Source: Rhodobacteraceae bacterium HLUCCO18 (GTDB lineage: Bacteria; Pseudomonadota; Alphaproteobacteria; Rhodobacterales; Rhodobacteraceae). From it: a DNA stretch of 64,000 nucleotides. The notes under the pieces are model-generated. The model searched no databases. It saw only the letters and a program-made list of their open reading frames with translations, and was not told the DNA's origin. This document shows positions 1 through 8,050 of this stretch, in pieces. Every line of letters begins with the position of its first letter. Position 1 is the first letter of the stretch. Location: contig LJSY01000009.1 in assembly GCA_001314805.1 (NCBI GenBank), forward strand, positions 1-64,000. The letters run 5' to 3'. Position numbers and translations under genes: made by a program.

Positions 1-87
1 GTCAGTCTGGTCGTGGCCTGGTTCGGCGACGACCTGCGCTGCGGGGAGTGCAGGCTGCGCCCCAAGGCCGAGCAGACCGAGATCGAT
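1..87 (+). pseudogene. Fragment of gene transfer agent host-specificity protein (gp15-like)
   Basis: Frame 1 is open from the first base and encodes VSLVVAWFGDDLRCGECRLR followed by PKAEQTEID. I recognise the WFGDDLRCG.C..RPK.EQ block as a conserved segment in the amino-terminal half of the roughly 1,300-residue GTA TIM-barrel/host-specificity protein (RcGTA gp15 family), upstream of the glycoside-hydrolase-like barrel. Nothing of the rest of gp15 follows: around base 85-90 the same reading frame passes into protein kinase sequence. This is either the edge of a real recombination event or a chimeric assembly join at a contig end. The family match is from memory of the conserved motif and was not checked by search. 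Confidence 0.55.
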
Positions 88-1230
88 GCCGACAACCTGC
101 CGGTGCTGATCGACTTCGGCGCCGCGCGCGAAAGCGCCACCCGCGTGAGCCGCGTCTTGTCCAAGGTGCTGACGGTCAAGGACGGCTATTCCCCGCAGGA
201 GTTCTACCTCGCCGGCTCCGACCAGGCCTATTCGAGCGATCTCTATGCGTTGGCCGCCACCTTCTATCATGTGGTCAGCCGCAAGGCGCCGCCGTCGTCG
301 CACTCCCGGCTGGCGGCCACTGCGCGGCACAAGGTCGATCCGCTGGAGCCTCTTGAAGCCATCGAGGGCTACGACAGCCATTTCATCGACGCGATCAACA
401 CGTGCCTCAGCGTTTTTCCCAAAGATCGCCTTCAAAGCGCCGCGTCTTGGCGTGACATGATCGATCATGACCGGCGTCAACAGATTCTCCTGAGTGAGGC
501 CGAAAAGGACGAGGAACTCGAAGAGATGGTCGCCAGACTGGTGCGGGAATTCGAACGCGACATGGCCGAGCGGGAACGCAAGGCGCGCGAGGCGCTCGAA
601 GCGGCGGCACAGATCACCGACGAGGATCGCGCGCGGATGGAGGCGGAGGCCGAGGCGCAGGCCGAGGCCGAGGCGAGGGCGCGCGAGGAGGCGGCAGCCG
701 CCGCCCAGGCCGAGGCAGAGGAAGTACAGGCAATGATCGCCGCCGAGCGCGCCGCGCAGGCCGCGCGCCAGGCCGCCATCGACGCCGAGGAAGCGCGCCG
801 TTTCCACGAGGCCTTCAAGAAAAAGCCCGCGAAGATCGAGATCGACGCGGCCGACATGTCGGTCTCCGGCGTGCTTGTCGCCTCTTGCGGGCAGGCGGTG
901 CACGGGCAGGCCGCCGATCCGCGCGGCGCGACCATGACCGAAACTCTGGAGGCCATGCCCGAGAGCGTGGGGCGTCCCGGGGTGGAAGACCCCGCCGTGG
1001 CCGCACCGCGCACCGCCGCCGTGCTTCCGCGCCGCGTCACCGCAAGCGCGCCCGCGGCAAGCGCCGCGAGCTCCGCGCGGCCTGCACGAACGGCGGCCAA
1101 TGGCACCGAAAGACCTGTTGAACCCGGATCGGCCGGAACCGGATCGGTCGAACGCGGTTCGGCCGTGCGCCGGTCGCTCTTCGGCGGCCGTATCGCGCTT
1201 TCCGTGGGTGGGAAAGGAAGCAAGCCATGA
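88..1230 (+). pseudogene. 5'-truncated Ser/Thr protein kinase with long Ala/Glu coiled coil
   Basis: This is the carboxy-terminal part of a Hanks-type Ser/Thr kinase. The magnesium-binding DFG motif (LIDFGAAR, about base 109), the P+1/APE-like segment (SPQEFYLAG) and helix F (SSDLYALAATFYHVVS) are visible. The glycine-rich loop, the ATP-binding lysine and the HRD catalytic loop are all missing, because sequence upstream of about base 88 belongs to another protein family. After the kinase domain comes a highly charged Ala/Glu/Arg-rich coiled coil (roughly bases 490-830) and a low-complexity Ala/Pro/Arg tail with no obvious membrane helix. The stop overlaps the FHA gene start by 4 bases (ATGA), so an intact version would be the first gene of this operon and the writer for the FHA reader and PP2C eraser that follow. 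As it stands it cannot be an active kinase. An intact copy may exist if the left edge is an assembly artefact. Confidence 0.65.
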
Positions 1231-2306
1231 AACGACTGCACGATGTTGCCGTTCGCATGCGCCCCCGCGTGCCGCGCGCGCCCGATGGCGCCCCGCAAGC
1301 CCGCGTGGATCGCGAAGGGTCTCCCGAGAGGGAGCCGCCGCTGGTGCTGGAAAGACCCGAAACCGGGTTCTCGACGCCGGCGGAGGGGGCGCGCATCCCG
1401 GCGCGCAGCCCCTTCGTGCCGTCCTCGCGCGATCTGGCGCGTGAGGCGGCGCGCCACGCCGCTGACGTCTCCGACGGTCCTGATGCCGATGTCGAAACCG
1501 GTGCCGCCGCAGGCGCACCGGCGAGTGGCGCAACGAAACAGCCCATCCGGGGTGGCGACATGACAGACCCGAAGACCGGGGCCGAACGCCCCGTTTCCGT
1601 TCCGCGTCGCCAGATCTGGGATCTCGAACCCGACGAGATCGAACAGGTCGCCTCTCACACGGTCGTCACCGACCGCACATATCTGCCGGACGCGGGCGAT
1701 GACCACGCCGTCGCGGATGCAGAGCCCGCCGGCGGCGAGGCTGGCGAGGAGGACATGGCAAGCCGCGCGCTGCGCGCCCTCGAGGCGGCGGAACGTCAGC
1801 TCGAGGCACGCGGCATACCGGCCTCGGCGCTTTACGAGGGCGAGGGCGCCAAGACCCGTGTTCTCGGCTTTCACGCCCGCGATCTCGAGACCGACGCGAT
1901 CTCCGCCGTGGCGCGCAAATCCGCAGGTGACGTGCGCTTTCCCGCCGGCTGGATCGTGATCGTCGACGGTCCGGGGCGCGGTGCCTATTTTGCCGTGACC
2001 AACAGCGTCTCGAGCATCGGGCGGGGGCTCGACCAGTCGATCTGCCTGAATTTCGGCGATGCCTCGATTTCGCGGAACAACCACGCCGCCATTGCCTATG
2101 ACGCCGAGCAGAACCGCTTTTTCCTCGGCCATGGCAACAAGTCCAACATCGTCCGCCGCAACGGGCAGCCGGTGCTGTCCACCGAGGAGCTGATGGACGG
2201 CGACGAGATCCGCATCGGCAAGACCACGCTGCGCTTCGTGGCGCTCTGCGGCCCGGGCTTCATCTGGGGCGCCGATCCGGAAGAGGAGGGCGCGGATGCC
2301 AGTTGA
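1227..2306 (+). CDS. FHA-domain phosphothreonine-binding protein
   Basis: A 359-residue protein with a long disordered, charged amino-terminal half and a carboxy-terminal forkhead-associated domain at about residues 260-350. The FHA signature residues are present: GRG after the first strand (SSIGRGLDQ), the SISRNNH block with the conserved Ser and His, and the NGQPV turn with the conserved Asn. FHA domains bind phosphothreonine peptides, so this is the likely reader for the adjacent kinase. The amino-terminal region contains a few threonines in acidic context (for example TVVTDRTYLPD) that could be kinase targets; that is inference. It overlaps the kinase gene by 4 bases and the phosphatase gene by 11 bases, so translation is likely coupled. 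Confidence 0.85.
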   Translation: MKRLHDVAVRMRPRVPRAPDGAPQARVDREGSPEREPPLVLERPETGFSTPAEGARIPARSPFVPSSRDLAREAARHAADVSDGPDADVETGAAAGAPASGATKQPIRGGDMTDPKTGAERPVSVPRRQIWDLEPDEIEQVASHTVVTDRTYLPDAGDDHAVADAEPAGGEAGEEDMASRALRALEAAERQLEARGIPASALYEGEGAKTRVLGFHARDLETDAISAVARKSAGDVRFPAGWIVIVDGPGRGAYFAVTNSVSSIGRGLDQSICLNFGDASISRNNHAAIAYDAEQNRFFLGHGNKSNIVRRNGQPVLSTEELMDGDEIRIGKTTLRFVALCGPGFIWGADPEEEGADAS

Positions 2307-3222
2307 CACCTTCGATCCGAGATACGACGTCGCCACGGCCCAGTCGCAGGGCCGCCGCGAGCGGCAGGAAGATGCCGTGGCGGTGTCCTGCCCGCAGGGT
2401 GCGGAATTCGGCTTTGCCGTGGTGTCCGACGGGATGGGCGGGCATGCCGCCGGCGATCTCGCCAGCCGCATCATCGTGGCCGAGATCTTCGCCGAACTGA
2501 CCCTGCGCGGTCGCGCGGCACTGGCCGCGCCCGAGGACCTGTCCGAGTTGCTCAAGGCCTCCGTCGAAACCGCGAATGCCAGCCTTCAGGCCCAGATCGA
2601 CGCCTATCCCGACCAGTCGGGCATGGGCGGTACGGTCGTGGCCACGAGCCTCGTCGACGGCGGATTGCAATGGGTCTCGGTCGGCGACTCGCTGCTGTAC
2701 CTGTTGCGCGACGGGATGCTGAAGCGTCTGAACGACGATCATTCCATGGGCCCGCAGATCGACCTGATGGCGAGGAACGGGATGATCGACGCGGAGACGG
2801 CCCGCACCCATCCGCAGCGCAACTGCCTGACCTCGGCGCTGACCGGCAAGGACATCCCCGAGCTCGACTGCCCCGCGCGGCGGCTCGATCTGGAGGATGG
2901 CGACCTCGTCGTGCTGGCCAGCGACGGGCTCCAGTCCGTGGCCGAGGAGGATATCGCCTCGATCCTCGACAAGGCCTCGCATCTGGAGTCCCGCGAAATC
3001 GCCACGGCGCTGATCGATGCCGTCACGGACGCGGGCGATCCGGAACAGGACAACACCTCGGTCGTGGTGATCCGCGTCTACCAGCCCGAACCCCGGCCCG
3101 AGGATGTGCCCGTGCCGATGGCAGCCCCCGCGCGGCAGCGGCGGTCGATCTGGGCGGCGCTTGGAGGGATCTTCGGACGCCCGGGCCTTCCGGCCACCGC
3201 AACGGCGAAACAGGAAGGCTGA
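2296..3222 (+). CDS. PP2C-family Ser/Thr protein phosphatase
   Basis: A 308-residue PPM/PP2C phosphatase, the probable eraser for the neighbouring kinase. The family motifs occur in order: RRERQED near the start, VSDGMGGH with the metal-binding Asp, GMGGT, VGDS, LASDG and DNTSVV with the last metal-binding Asp. The catalytic domain fills about residues 8-260 and a Pro-rich linker ends in a short basic, hydrophobic tail (RRSIWAALGGIFGR) that may be an amphipathic membrane-contact helix. The start overlaps the FHA gene by 11 bases and the next gene begins 3 bases after the stop. All metal ligands that I can judge are intact, so it should be active. Confidence 0.92.
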   Translation: MPVDTFDPRYDVATAQSQGRRERQEDAVAVSCPQGAEFGFAVVSDGMGGHAAGDLASRIIVAEIFAELTLRGRAALAAPEDLSELLKASVETANASLQAQIDAYPDQSGMGGTVVATSLVDGGLQWVSVGDSLLYLLRDGMLKRLNDDHSMGPQIDLMARNGMIDAETARTHPQRNCLTSALTGKDIPELDCPARRLDLEDGDLVVLASDGLQSVAEEDIASILDKASHLESREIATALIDAVTDAGDPEQDNTSVVVIRVYQPEPRPEDVPVPMAAPARQRRSIWAALGGIFGRPGLPATATAKQEG

Positions 3223-3225
3223 CGC

Positions 3226-4560
3226 ATGACGACGGCCGGTCACGACATCCAGTCCATGCTCGGGCGGCTCCAGGCGCTTCTTGCCTCGGGTGTCCTGACG
3301 CAGGCGGCGGCCGTGAGCTGCTCGGGTCTTGCCGAGGCCCTGCGGCGTCCCGCGCGTGTGGCCATCCTGGGCCAGTCCGCGCCCGAGGTGACCGGCGTCT
3401 TGCGCGCCATGCTGGGCGAGGGGCTGGTGACGGTGCTGCCCGACGGTCCGGCCATCGAGCTGAGCTTCGGCGAGGCCGTGCAGCACACGGCGACCTTCGA
3501 GGACGGCAGTTCGCTCAGCCAGGAGGGCTACCCGACCGACAACCTGATGCGTCACGGGCCGCTCTTCCTGCAGATCGAGGTGCCGCTGCCGATGCTCGCG
3601 ACGATGTCGTTTCTCGCGCTGGAGCTTGGCGAGGACGCGGACACCTACGTGCCCGCCCTGCGCTGGGCGGCGAAGCGGTCGGAAATCGCGATCCTCTGCG
3701 CCGAGGGCTTCGGGGATGCCGAGGCCGCGCTGTGGGCCGCCGCGCCCGACCGGCTCAAGAACCATTGCTATCTCGTGACCACCGGCGACAGGGACCCGGC
3801 TTCGGCCCGCGCGCGGGGGCTGTTCGATGCGGTCGTCCATGCACCCGCGCCCTCGGATGCCTCACCGCCGCTCGCCGCGCTCAAGCGCCGGCTGGCCACG
3901 GATATCTCCGATGCGCGGCAGGAGGACGTGGACGCCGCCGCCTTGTTCCTGCATCGCTTCCGCGAGGCGGAACTGTCGCCGCCGCGAGACGCTTTCGCCG
4001 ACACCGCGGGCGCGGACCGGTCGACAGCGCCCGAGCCCGGATCGCGGGGCGATGACGTGACGCTGGAGGACCTCGGTCCCGTCGCCGACCCTGTGCCCGA
4101 CACGGCCGCGCATGTCGCGGTCATGGATGGTTTTGCCGATGGCGCCTCGGATGATGACGCACGCGATTATGAAGATGGCGCCGGCGGGGCGGCGTCGGTC
4201 GAGGACGTTGCCGCAGCGGCCGACGCCCTTGCCGCGATCCGCGCACTGGTCTCGGGGCCGATCCTTCACCTCAAGCGGCGGAGCAGGGCGCTGGCGGAGA
4301 TCCTTGAGTGGCGCGAGGAACATGAGGAATGGTCCGAAGAGGTCCTGACCCATTGCGCCGAAACCGCCGAGGCGTTGCGCGACCTGGTCGCCGCCTGGCC
4401 CGACGACGATCCGCGCGCCGATCGCCTGCGTGAAGCGGTCGATCAGGCCTGCGACACGGTCGTTCTGTTGCAGGTCGAGGCCGGGCCGGACCAGGCAGAG
4501 GACGCCGCGCGCGTGCTTTTTCAACTCAGAACCGATTTTGAGCAGGCAATGGCTGCATGA
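3226..4560 (+). CDS. Unknown protein, probable degenerate (pseudo-)GTPase of the cluster
   Basis: A 444-residue protein that I do not recognise by name. Residues 43-64 (ARVAILGQSAPEVTGVLRAM) have the strand-loop-helix pattern of a P-loop, but the GxxxxGK[ST] signature is replaced by GQSAPEVT: the catalytic Lys and Ser/Thr are absent. A later hydrophobic strand, NHCYLVTTGDRD, falls where a dynamin-type G4 motif ([NT]KxD) would be and is likewise degraded. The middle (about residues 260-320) is acidic and probably disordered; the end (about 330-444) is helical. It ends with an ATGA overlap with the large dynamin-like gene. Similar spacing to the two real GTPases downstream suggests a nucleotide-free partner or scaffold for them. 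The assignment is a pattern-based inference and needs structure comparison. Confidence 0.5.
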   Translation: MTTAGHDIQSMLGRLQALLASGVLTQAAAVSCSGLAEALRRPARVAILGQSAPEVTGVLRAMLGEGLVTVLPDGPAIELSFGEAVQHTATFEDGSSLSQEGYPTDNLMRHGPLFLQIEVPLPMLATMSFLALELGEDADTYVPALRWAAKRSEIAILCAEGFGDAEAALWAAAPDRLKNHCYLVTTGDRDPASARARGLFDAVVHAPAPSDASPPLAALKRRLATDISDARQEDVDAAALFLHRFREAELSPPRDAFADTAGADRSTAPEPGSRGDDVTLEDLGPVADPVPDTAAHVAVMDGFADGASDDDARDYEDGAGGAASVEDVAAAADALAAIRALVSGPILHLKRRSRALAEILEWREEHEEWSEEVLTHCAETAEALRDLVAAWPDDDPRADRLREAVDQACDTVVLLQVEAGPDQAEDAARVLFQLRTDFEQAMAA

Positions 4561-6683
4561 ACGAGAACAGCCGCATCGAGGACCCTTCCATGAAGCAGGA
4601 TCGCATGATCGCCCCGACCCAGGACGCGCCGCCGACGGACCGGCTGATGTCGCTGGCCTATCGAGGACTTGCGCCGCTCGTCCGTGAATTGCGCACCGTC
4701 GACGAGGCGCTGGAACAGCTTCTGAAGGTCGGCGACGCGGATGCCGAACCGGCAATCCGGGACTTGCGCCGCCAGATCCGCGCCTTCGAGCCCAGCGTGA
4801 CGATGATCGGGCAGGTCAAGGCGGGCAAGACCTCACTGGTGAATGCGATGGTGGGCCGTCCCGGCCTGTTGCCGGCCGACATCAACCCGTGGACCTCGGT
4901 GATCACGTCGCTGCATGTCTCGCCGCGAATCCGCGAAAGCGCGCAGCACGCCAAGTTCCGCTTCTTCAGCGAAGAGGAATGGTCGAACCTGCTGAACCGG
5001 GGCGGGCGCGTGGGCGAACTGGCCCGCCGGGCCGGCGCCGACAAGGAGTTGGAGACCGTGCGCGCGCAGCTCGAGGAGATGCGCGAGAAATCCCGCCAGC
5101 GCCTCGGCAAGAGTTTCGAGCTTCTGCTCGGGCAGGAACATGATTACGGCTATGTCGATCCCGAACTGGTCGAGCGCTATGTCTGCCTCGGCGACGACGT
5201 GGACCCGACCATGGAGCCGGACAACGGGCAGGGCCGGTTCGCCGACATCACCAAGTCCGCGGAACTCTACCTCAGTCAGCGCGGACTGGTCTGGCCGATG
5301 TGCGTGCGAGACACGCCCGGCGTGAACGACACCTTTCTCGTGCGCGAGCAGATCACGGTGAACGCGATCCGGTCGAGCCGGGTCTGCGTCGTCGTCCTGT
5401 CGGCGCATCAGGCTCTGTCGACGGTCGACATGGCGCTGATCCGCATGATCGCGAACATCCGCGCCCGCGACGTCATCATCTTCGTAAACCGCATCGACGA
5501 GCTGGGCGATCCGGTCCGCGAGATCCCCGAGATCCGCGACAGCATCCGCGAGACGCTGCAAGCCCAGAACGGGCCCGCCGACGCCACCATACTGTTCGGC
5601 AGCGCCCACTGGGCGACGCACGCGCTGGCCGGGGACTGGGCCGAACTGGGCGAGGCCAGTGCCCAGGCGCTGGTGCAGATGGCCGAGCACGAGGCCCGTG
5701 GCGGGTTGGAGGACAGCAACGCCGTGGACGTCATCTGGCGGCTTTCGGGCCTGCCGGCGCTGGGCCGGGCCATCTCGGAACGGATCATTCTGGGCGAAGG
5801 CCACGACATGGTCGCCCATGCCGCGCGCGCCGCGCGCAACATCGCCAACGGTCTCGCGGCGAGCCGGGTTCTGGCTGCCGACCGGGTCGCCGGCGCCGAG
5901 GTGCGCAAGGTCGAACGCGAGAAGCTCACCGCCGAGATTTCCGCCGTCATGCGCGACGCAGAGGCGGAACTCACCGAACAGCTCAACCGGTTTTCCGACT
6001 ATCTCGAAACCCGTCTCGACGGCTCGCGCAGGACGTTCCTGCAGCGGGCGACGGCCTCGCTCGTCAAGCACCTCGAACAGAACGGCGAAAGCAAGGTCTG
6101 GACCTACGATCCGACGGGTCTCAGGGTCCTGCTGAGGTCGGGCTATCAGGTGTTCTCGGCCAAGGCCACGCGCGCCACGGGGAGTATCTACGCAAAGACC
6201 GCGACATCGCTCGAGGGGCTTTTCATGGGGGCCTTCGACCTGCCCGAGGGCGCATTCCGGCTTGAGCCTCCACCGGTGCCCGATACGCCGCCGCCGGTCA
6301 CGCTGGGCCAGACCATCGCGCTCGACATCAAGGGCAACTGGTGGACGCGCTGGTGGCGCCGCCGCCGCAGCTATACCGCCTTCGCCGAGGAATTCTCGAG
6401 CATGATCGATGCCGAGATCGCGCCGATGATCGAAGCGCTCAAGAAGGACCACGCCGACGTGTTCCGCGACATGGCGATCAAGGAGCTCCGCCGCTTCGTC
6501 GCCGGTCAGCGCACGACGCTTCTGGCCATGGCCGGACAGGCCGAGGAACGGCTGGAAGAGCTTCGCGCGCGCATGGCGCAAGACGCGGAAACCAAGACGA
6601 AGGCAATGATCGAGGCCCAGTCCCTCCTGTCGGGGATTGGCGCGAGCCAGGACGAAAAGGAACGGGTGCGCGATGAAGTCTGA
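4557..6683 (+). CDS. Large dynamin-like GTPase
   Basis: A 708-residue bacterial dynamin-family protein. G1 is GQVKAGKTSL at residues 85-94, the switch-I threonine lies in NPWTSV (about 112), G3 is DTPGVND at 252-258, and G4 is NRID at 311-314. After the GTPase domain come long helices (about 400-520 and 610-700), as expected for the stalk/neck of dynamin-like proteins. Between them, at about residues 590-605, sits a Trp/Arg cluster (GNWWTRWWRRRRSY) that would suit a membrane-touching paddle; there is no clear transmembrane helix. Bacterial dynamin-like proteins remodel or protect membranes and often act as pairs encoded side by side, which fits the overlapping second GTPase. The ATGA overlap with the preceding pseudo-GTPase gene and an 11-base overlap downstream imply coupled translation. 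The cellular role is unknown. Confidence 0.82.
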   Translation: MNENSRIEDPSMKQDRMIAPTQDAPPTDRLMSLAYRGLAPLVRELRTVDEALEQLLKVGDADAEPAIRDLRRQIRAFEPSVTMIGQVKAGKTSLVNAMVGRPGLLPADINPWTSVITSLHVSPRIRESAQHAKFRFFSEEEWSNLLNRGGRVGELARRAGADKELETVRAQLEEMREKSRQRLGKSFELLLGQEHDYGYVDPELVERYVCLGDDVDPTMEPDNGQGRFADITKSAELYLSQRGLVWPMCVRDTPGVNDTFLVREQITVNAIRSSRVCVVVLSAHQALSTVDMALIRMIANIRARDVIIFVNRIDELGDPVREIPEIRDSIRETLQAQNGPADATILFGSAHWATHALAGDWAELGEASAQALVQMAEHEARGGLEDSNAVDVIWRLSGLPALGRAISERIILGEGHDMVAHAARAARNIANGLAASRVLAADRVAGAEVRKVEREKLTAEISAVMRDAEAELTEQLNRFSDYLETRLDGSRRTFLQRATASLVKHLEQNGESKVWTYDPTGLRVLLRSGYQVFSAKATRATGSIYAKTATSLEGLFMGAFDLPEGAFRLEPPPVPDTPPPVTLGQTIALDIKGNWWTRWWRRRRSYTAFAEEFSSMIDAEIAPMIEALKKDHADVFRDMAIKELRRFVAGQRTTLLAMAGQAEERLEELRARMAQDAETKTKAMIEAQSLLSGIGASQDEKERVRDEV

Positions 6684-7566
6684 AGTTCCGCTTGCCGGCA
6701 CGACCGGCCCGAAGCCAAAGGTGGCCATTCTCGGCGAATTCTCGTCGGGCAAGAGCACCCTTGCGAATGTACTGCTGGAACGAGCGTCCTCGCCGGTGAG
6801 GGTGACGGCGACGCAGGTGCCGCCGATCTGGTACACCCATGGCCATGGCGATCCCGTCGTCGTGGACAGCGAGGGGCAGGAGACCGTGATCGGCCTCGAC
6901 GAGGTGGCCTCCGTGCCGGTGGACGGCACGCAATTCGTGCGCGTCTACATCGAGGCGCCGATCCTGGAGCGTCTGGATGTCATCGACATGCCCGGCAGTT
7001 CCGATCCGAACATGTCCCCGGACATCTGGAACGCCGTTCTGCCGCAGGCCGACGCGGTGATCTGGTGCACGCCCGCCACCCAGGCGTGGCGCCAGTCCGA
7101 GGCCGCGATCTGGGAAGAGATCGACCCCGACGTGCAGGAACGCAGCGTGCTGCTGGTCACCCGCATCGACAAGGTCCTGTCCGATACCGACCGGGCGCGG
7201 CTGATGAAACGGATGCGGCGCGAGACGACCGGCACGTTCCGGGACATCTTCGCGGTCGACCTGATGTCGGCCACCCGCGATATCGAAGCCGGGAAAGCAC
7301 ATGCCAGCGCCGGGTCCGAGGCCGTGCAGGCAGCCGTCGAAACGCTGCTCAAGGGCTTGGGTCTGACGCAAGCCGCCCCCGGCGCGCCGACGGACCCCGG
7401 CGCCGAGGCCGCCAAGATCCTGCACCTGCAGGACCATGCGCCCAGCTCCGCGCTGGGCACGACAAGGCCCGCCACCAACGTCATCCCGCGCCGGATTTCG
7501 GCGGGCGGTCTGACCGCCATGCGCCGCCCGCGCCGCACCACCGGGACCGGAGGGAGCGCCGTCTGA
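6673..7566 (+). CDS. Second, smaller dynamin-type GTPase
   Basis: A 297-residue GTPase with G1 GEFSSGKST at residues 21-29, switch I in ATQVPP (about 46-51), G3 DMPG at 105-108 and a non-canonical G4, TRID at 163-166. GEFSSGKST is typical of the bacterial dynamin/BDLP and YfjP-like group. The GTPase domain takes up about residues 15-230 and is followed by a short Thr/Arg-rich tail (about 265-297) rather than a long stalk, so it cannot be a complete dynamin by itself and probably works with the large protein encoded just upstream. I chose the ATG at 6673, which overlaps the upstream stop by 11 bases; an earlier in-frame start at 6637 would add 12 residues inside the upstream gene. Confidence 0.75.
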   Translation: MKSEVPLAGTTGPKPKVAILGEFSSGKSTLANVLLERASSPVRVTATQVPPIWYTHGHGDPVVVDSEGQETVIGLDEVASVPVDGTQFVRVYIEAPILERLDVIDMPGSSDPNMSPDIWNAVLPQADAVIWCTPATQAWRQSEAAIWEEIDPDVQERSVLLVTRIDKVLSDTDRARLMKRMRRETTGTFRDIFAVDLMSATRDIEAGKAHASAGSEAVQAAVETLLKGLGLTQAAPGAPTDPGAEAAKILHLQDHAPSSALGTTRPATNVIPRRISAGGLTAMRRPRRTTGTGGSAV

Positions 7567-7651
7567 TCCCATACACCGTCCGCCGCGTCGCGCGCGCGCG
7601 GACATGCCCCGACACAAGACATTCACAGGCCCCGCAAGACCAGTAGACCAG

Positions 7652-8050
7652 ATGACACCCGAGATCCTTCGCCACCTGCGCAAACGGCTCCCCGATTGCG
7701 AGCTCGTGCTCTACGCGGATATCGCGTCAGGGACCGTGCTGGCGTCGGACGCGCGGCTTGCGCATCCGCAGGAGAATCTCGATACGATCTGCTCCTGCGC
7801 GCGCGCCTTCCTCAATGCGCCGCGGCTGGCGTCCCACGACCTGACGAACGAGGCCGTGTTTCAGACCCCCACGGCCAAGCGGGTCTTCCTCAGGGCCTTC
7901 GCCGACCCGTGCGAGGCGCTGGCCTGCATCTGCGGCCCCGAGAGCGACCTTGCCGAGGTGCTCGACGCCATGCGCGCCGCACTGGCCGAGGCCGCGCCGG
8001 AGGATTTCGGCGAAAATATCCTGGAATTCCGGGAGGCCGTGGCGAAATGA
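7652..8050 (+). CDS. Small Roadblock/LC7-like protein
   Basis: A 132-residue protein. An alternative start at 7604 would add 16 residues. The pattern of a strand with DxxSGxVLASD (residues about 18-33), a helix, two central strands and a final strand followed by a helix (CEALACICGPESDLAEVLDA) resembles the Roadblock/LC7 fold. In bacteria such proteins (for example MglB) regulate small GTPases, which would fit its position directly after two GTPase genes. Its stop overlaps the next start (ATGA at 8047). Sequence identity to named Roadblock proteins is too low for me to be certain; a profile search or predicted structure would settle it. Confidence 0.45.
   Translation: MTPEILRHLRKRLPDCELVLYADIASGTVLASDARLAHPQENLDTICSCARAFLNAPRLASHDLTNEAVFQTPTAKRVFLRAFADPCEALACICGPESDLAEVLDAMRAALAEAAPEDFGENILEFREAVAK

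Noticed and set aside
477-2555. 692-codon minus-strand frame opposite kinase/FHA genes
   Set aside because: Ala/Ser/Arg-rich translation with no motifs; mirrors the coiled-coil coding sequence of the real genes.
4833-6929. 698-codon minus-strand frame opposite the dynamin-like gene
   Set aside because: No domain features, whereas the plus strand has G1-G4 motifs and consistent overlaps with neighbours.
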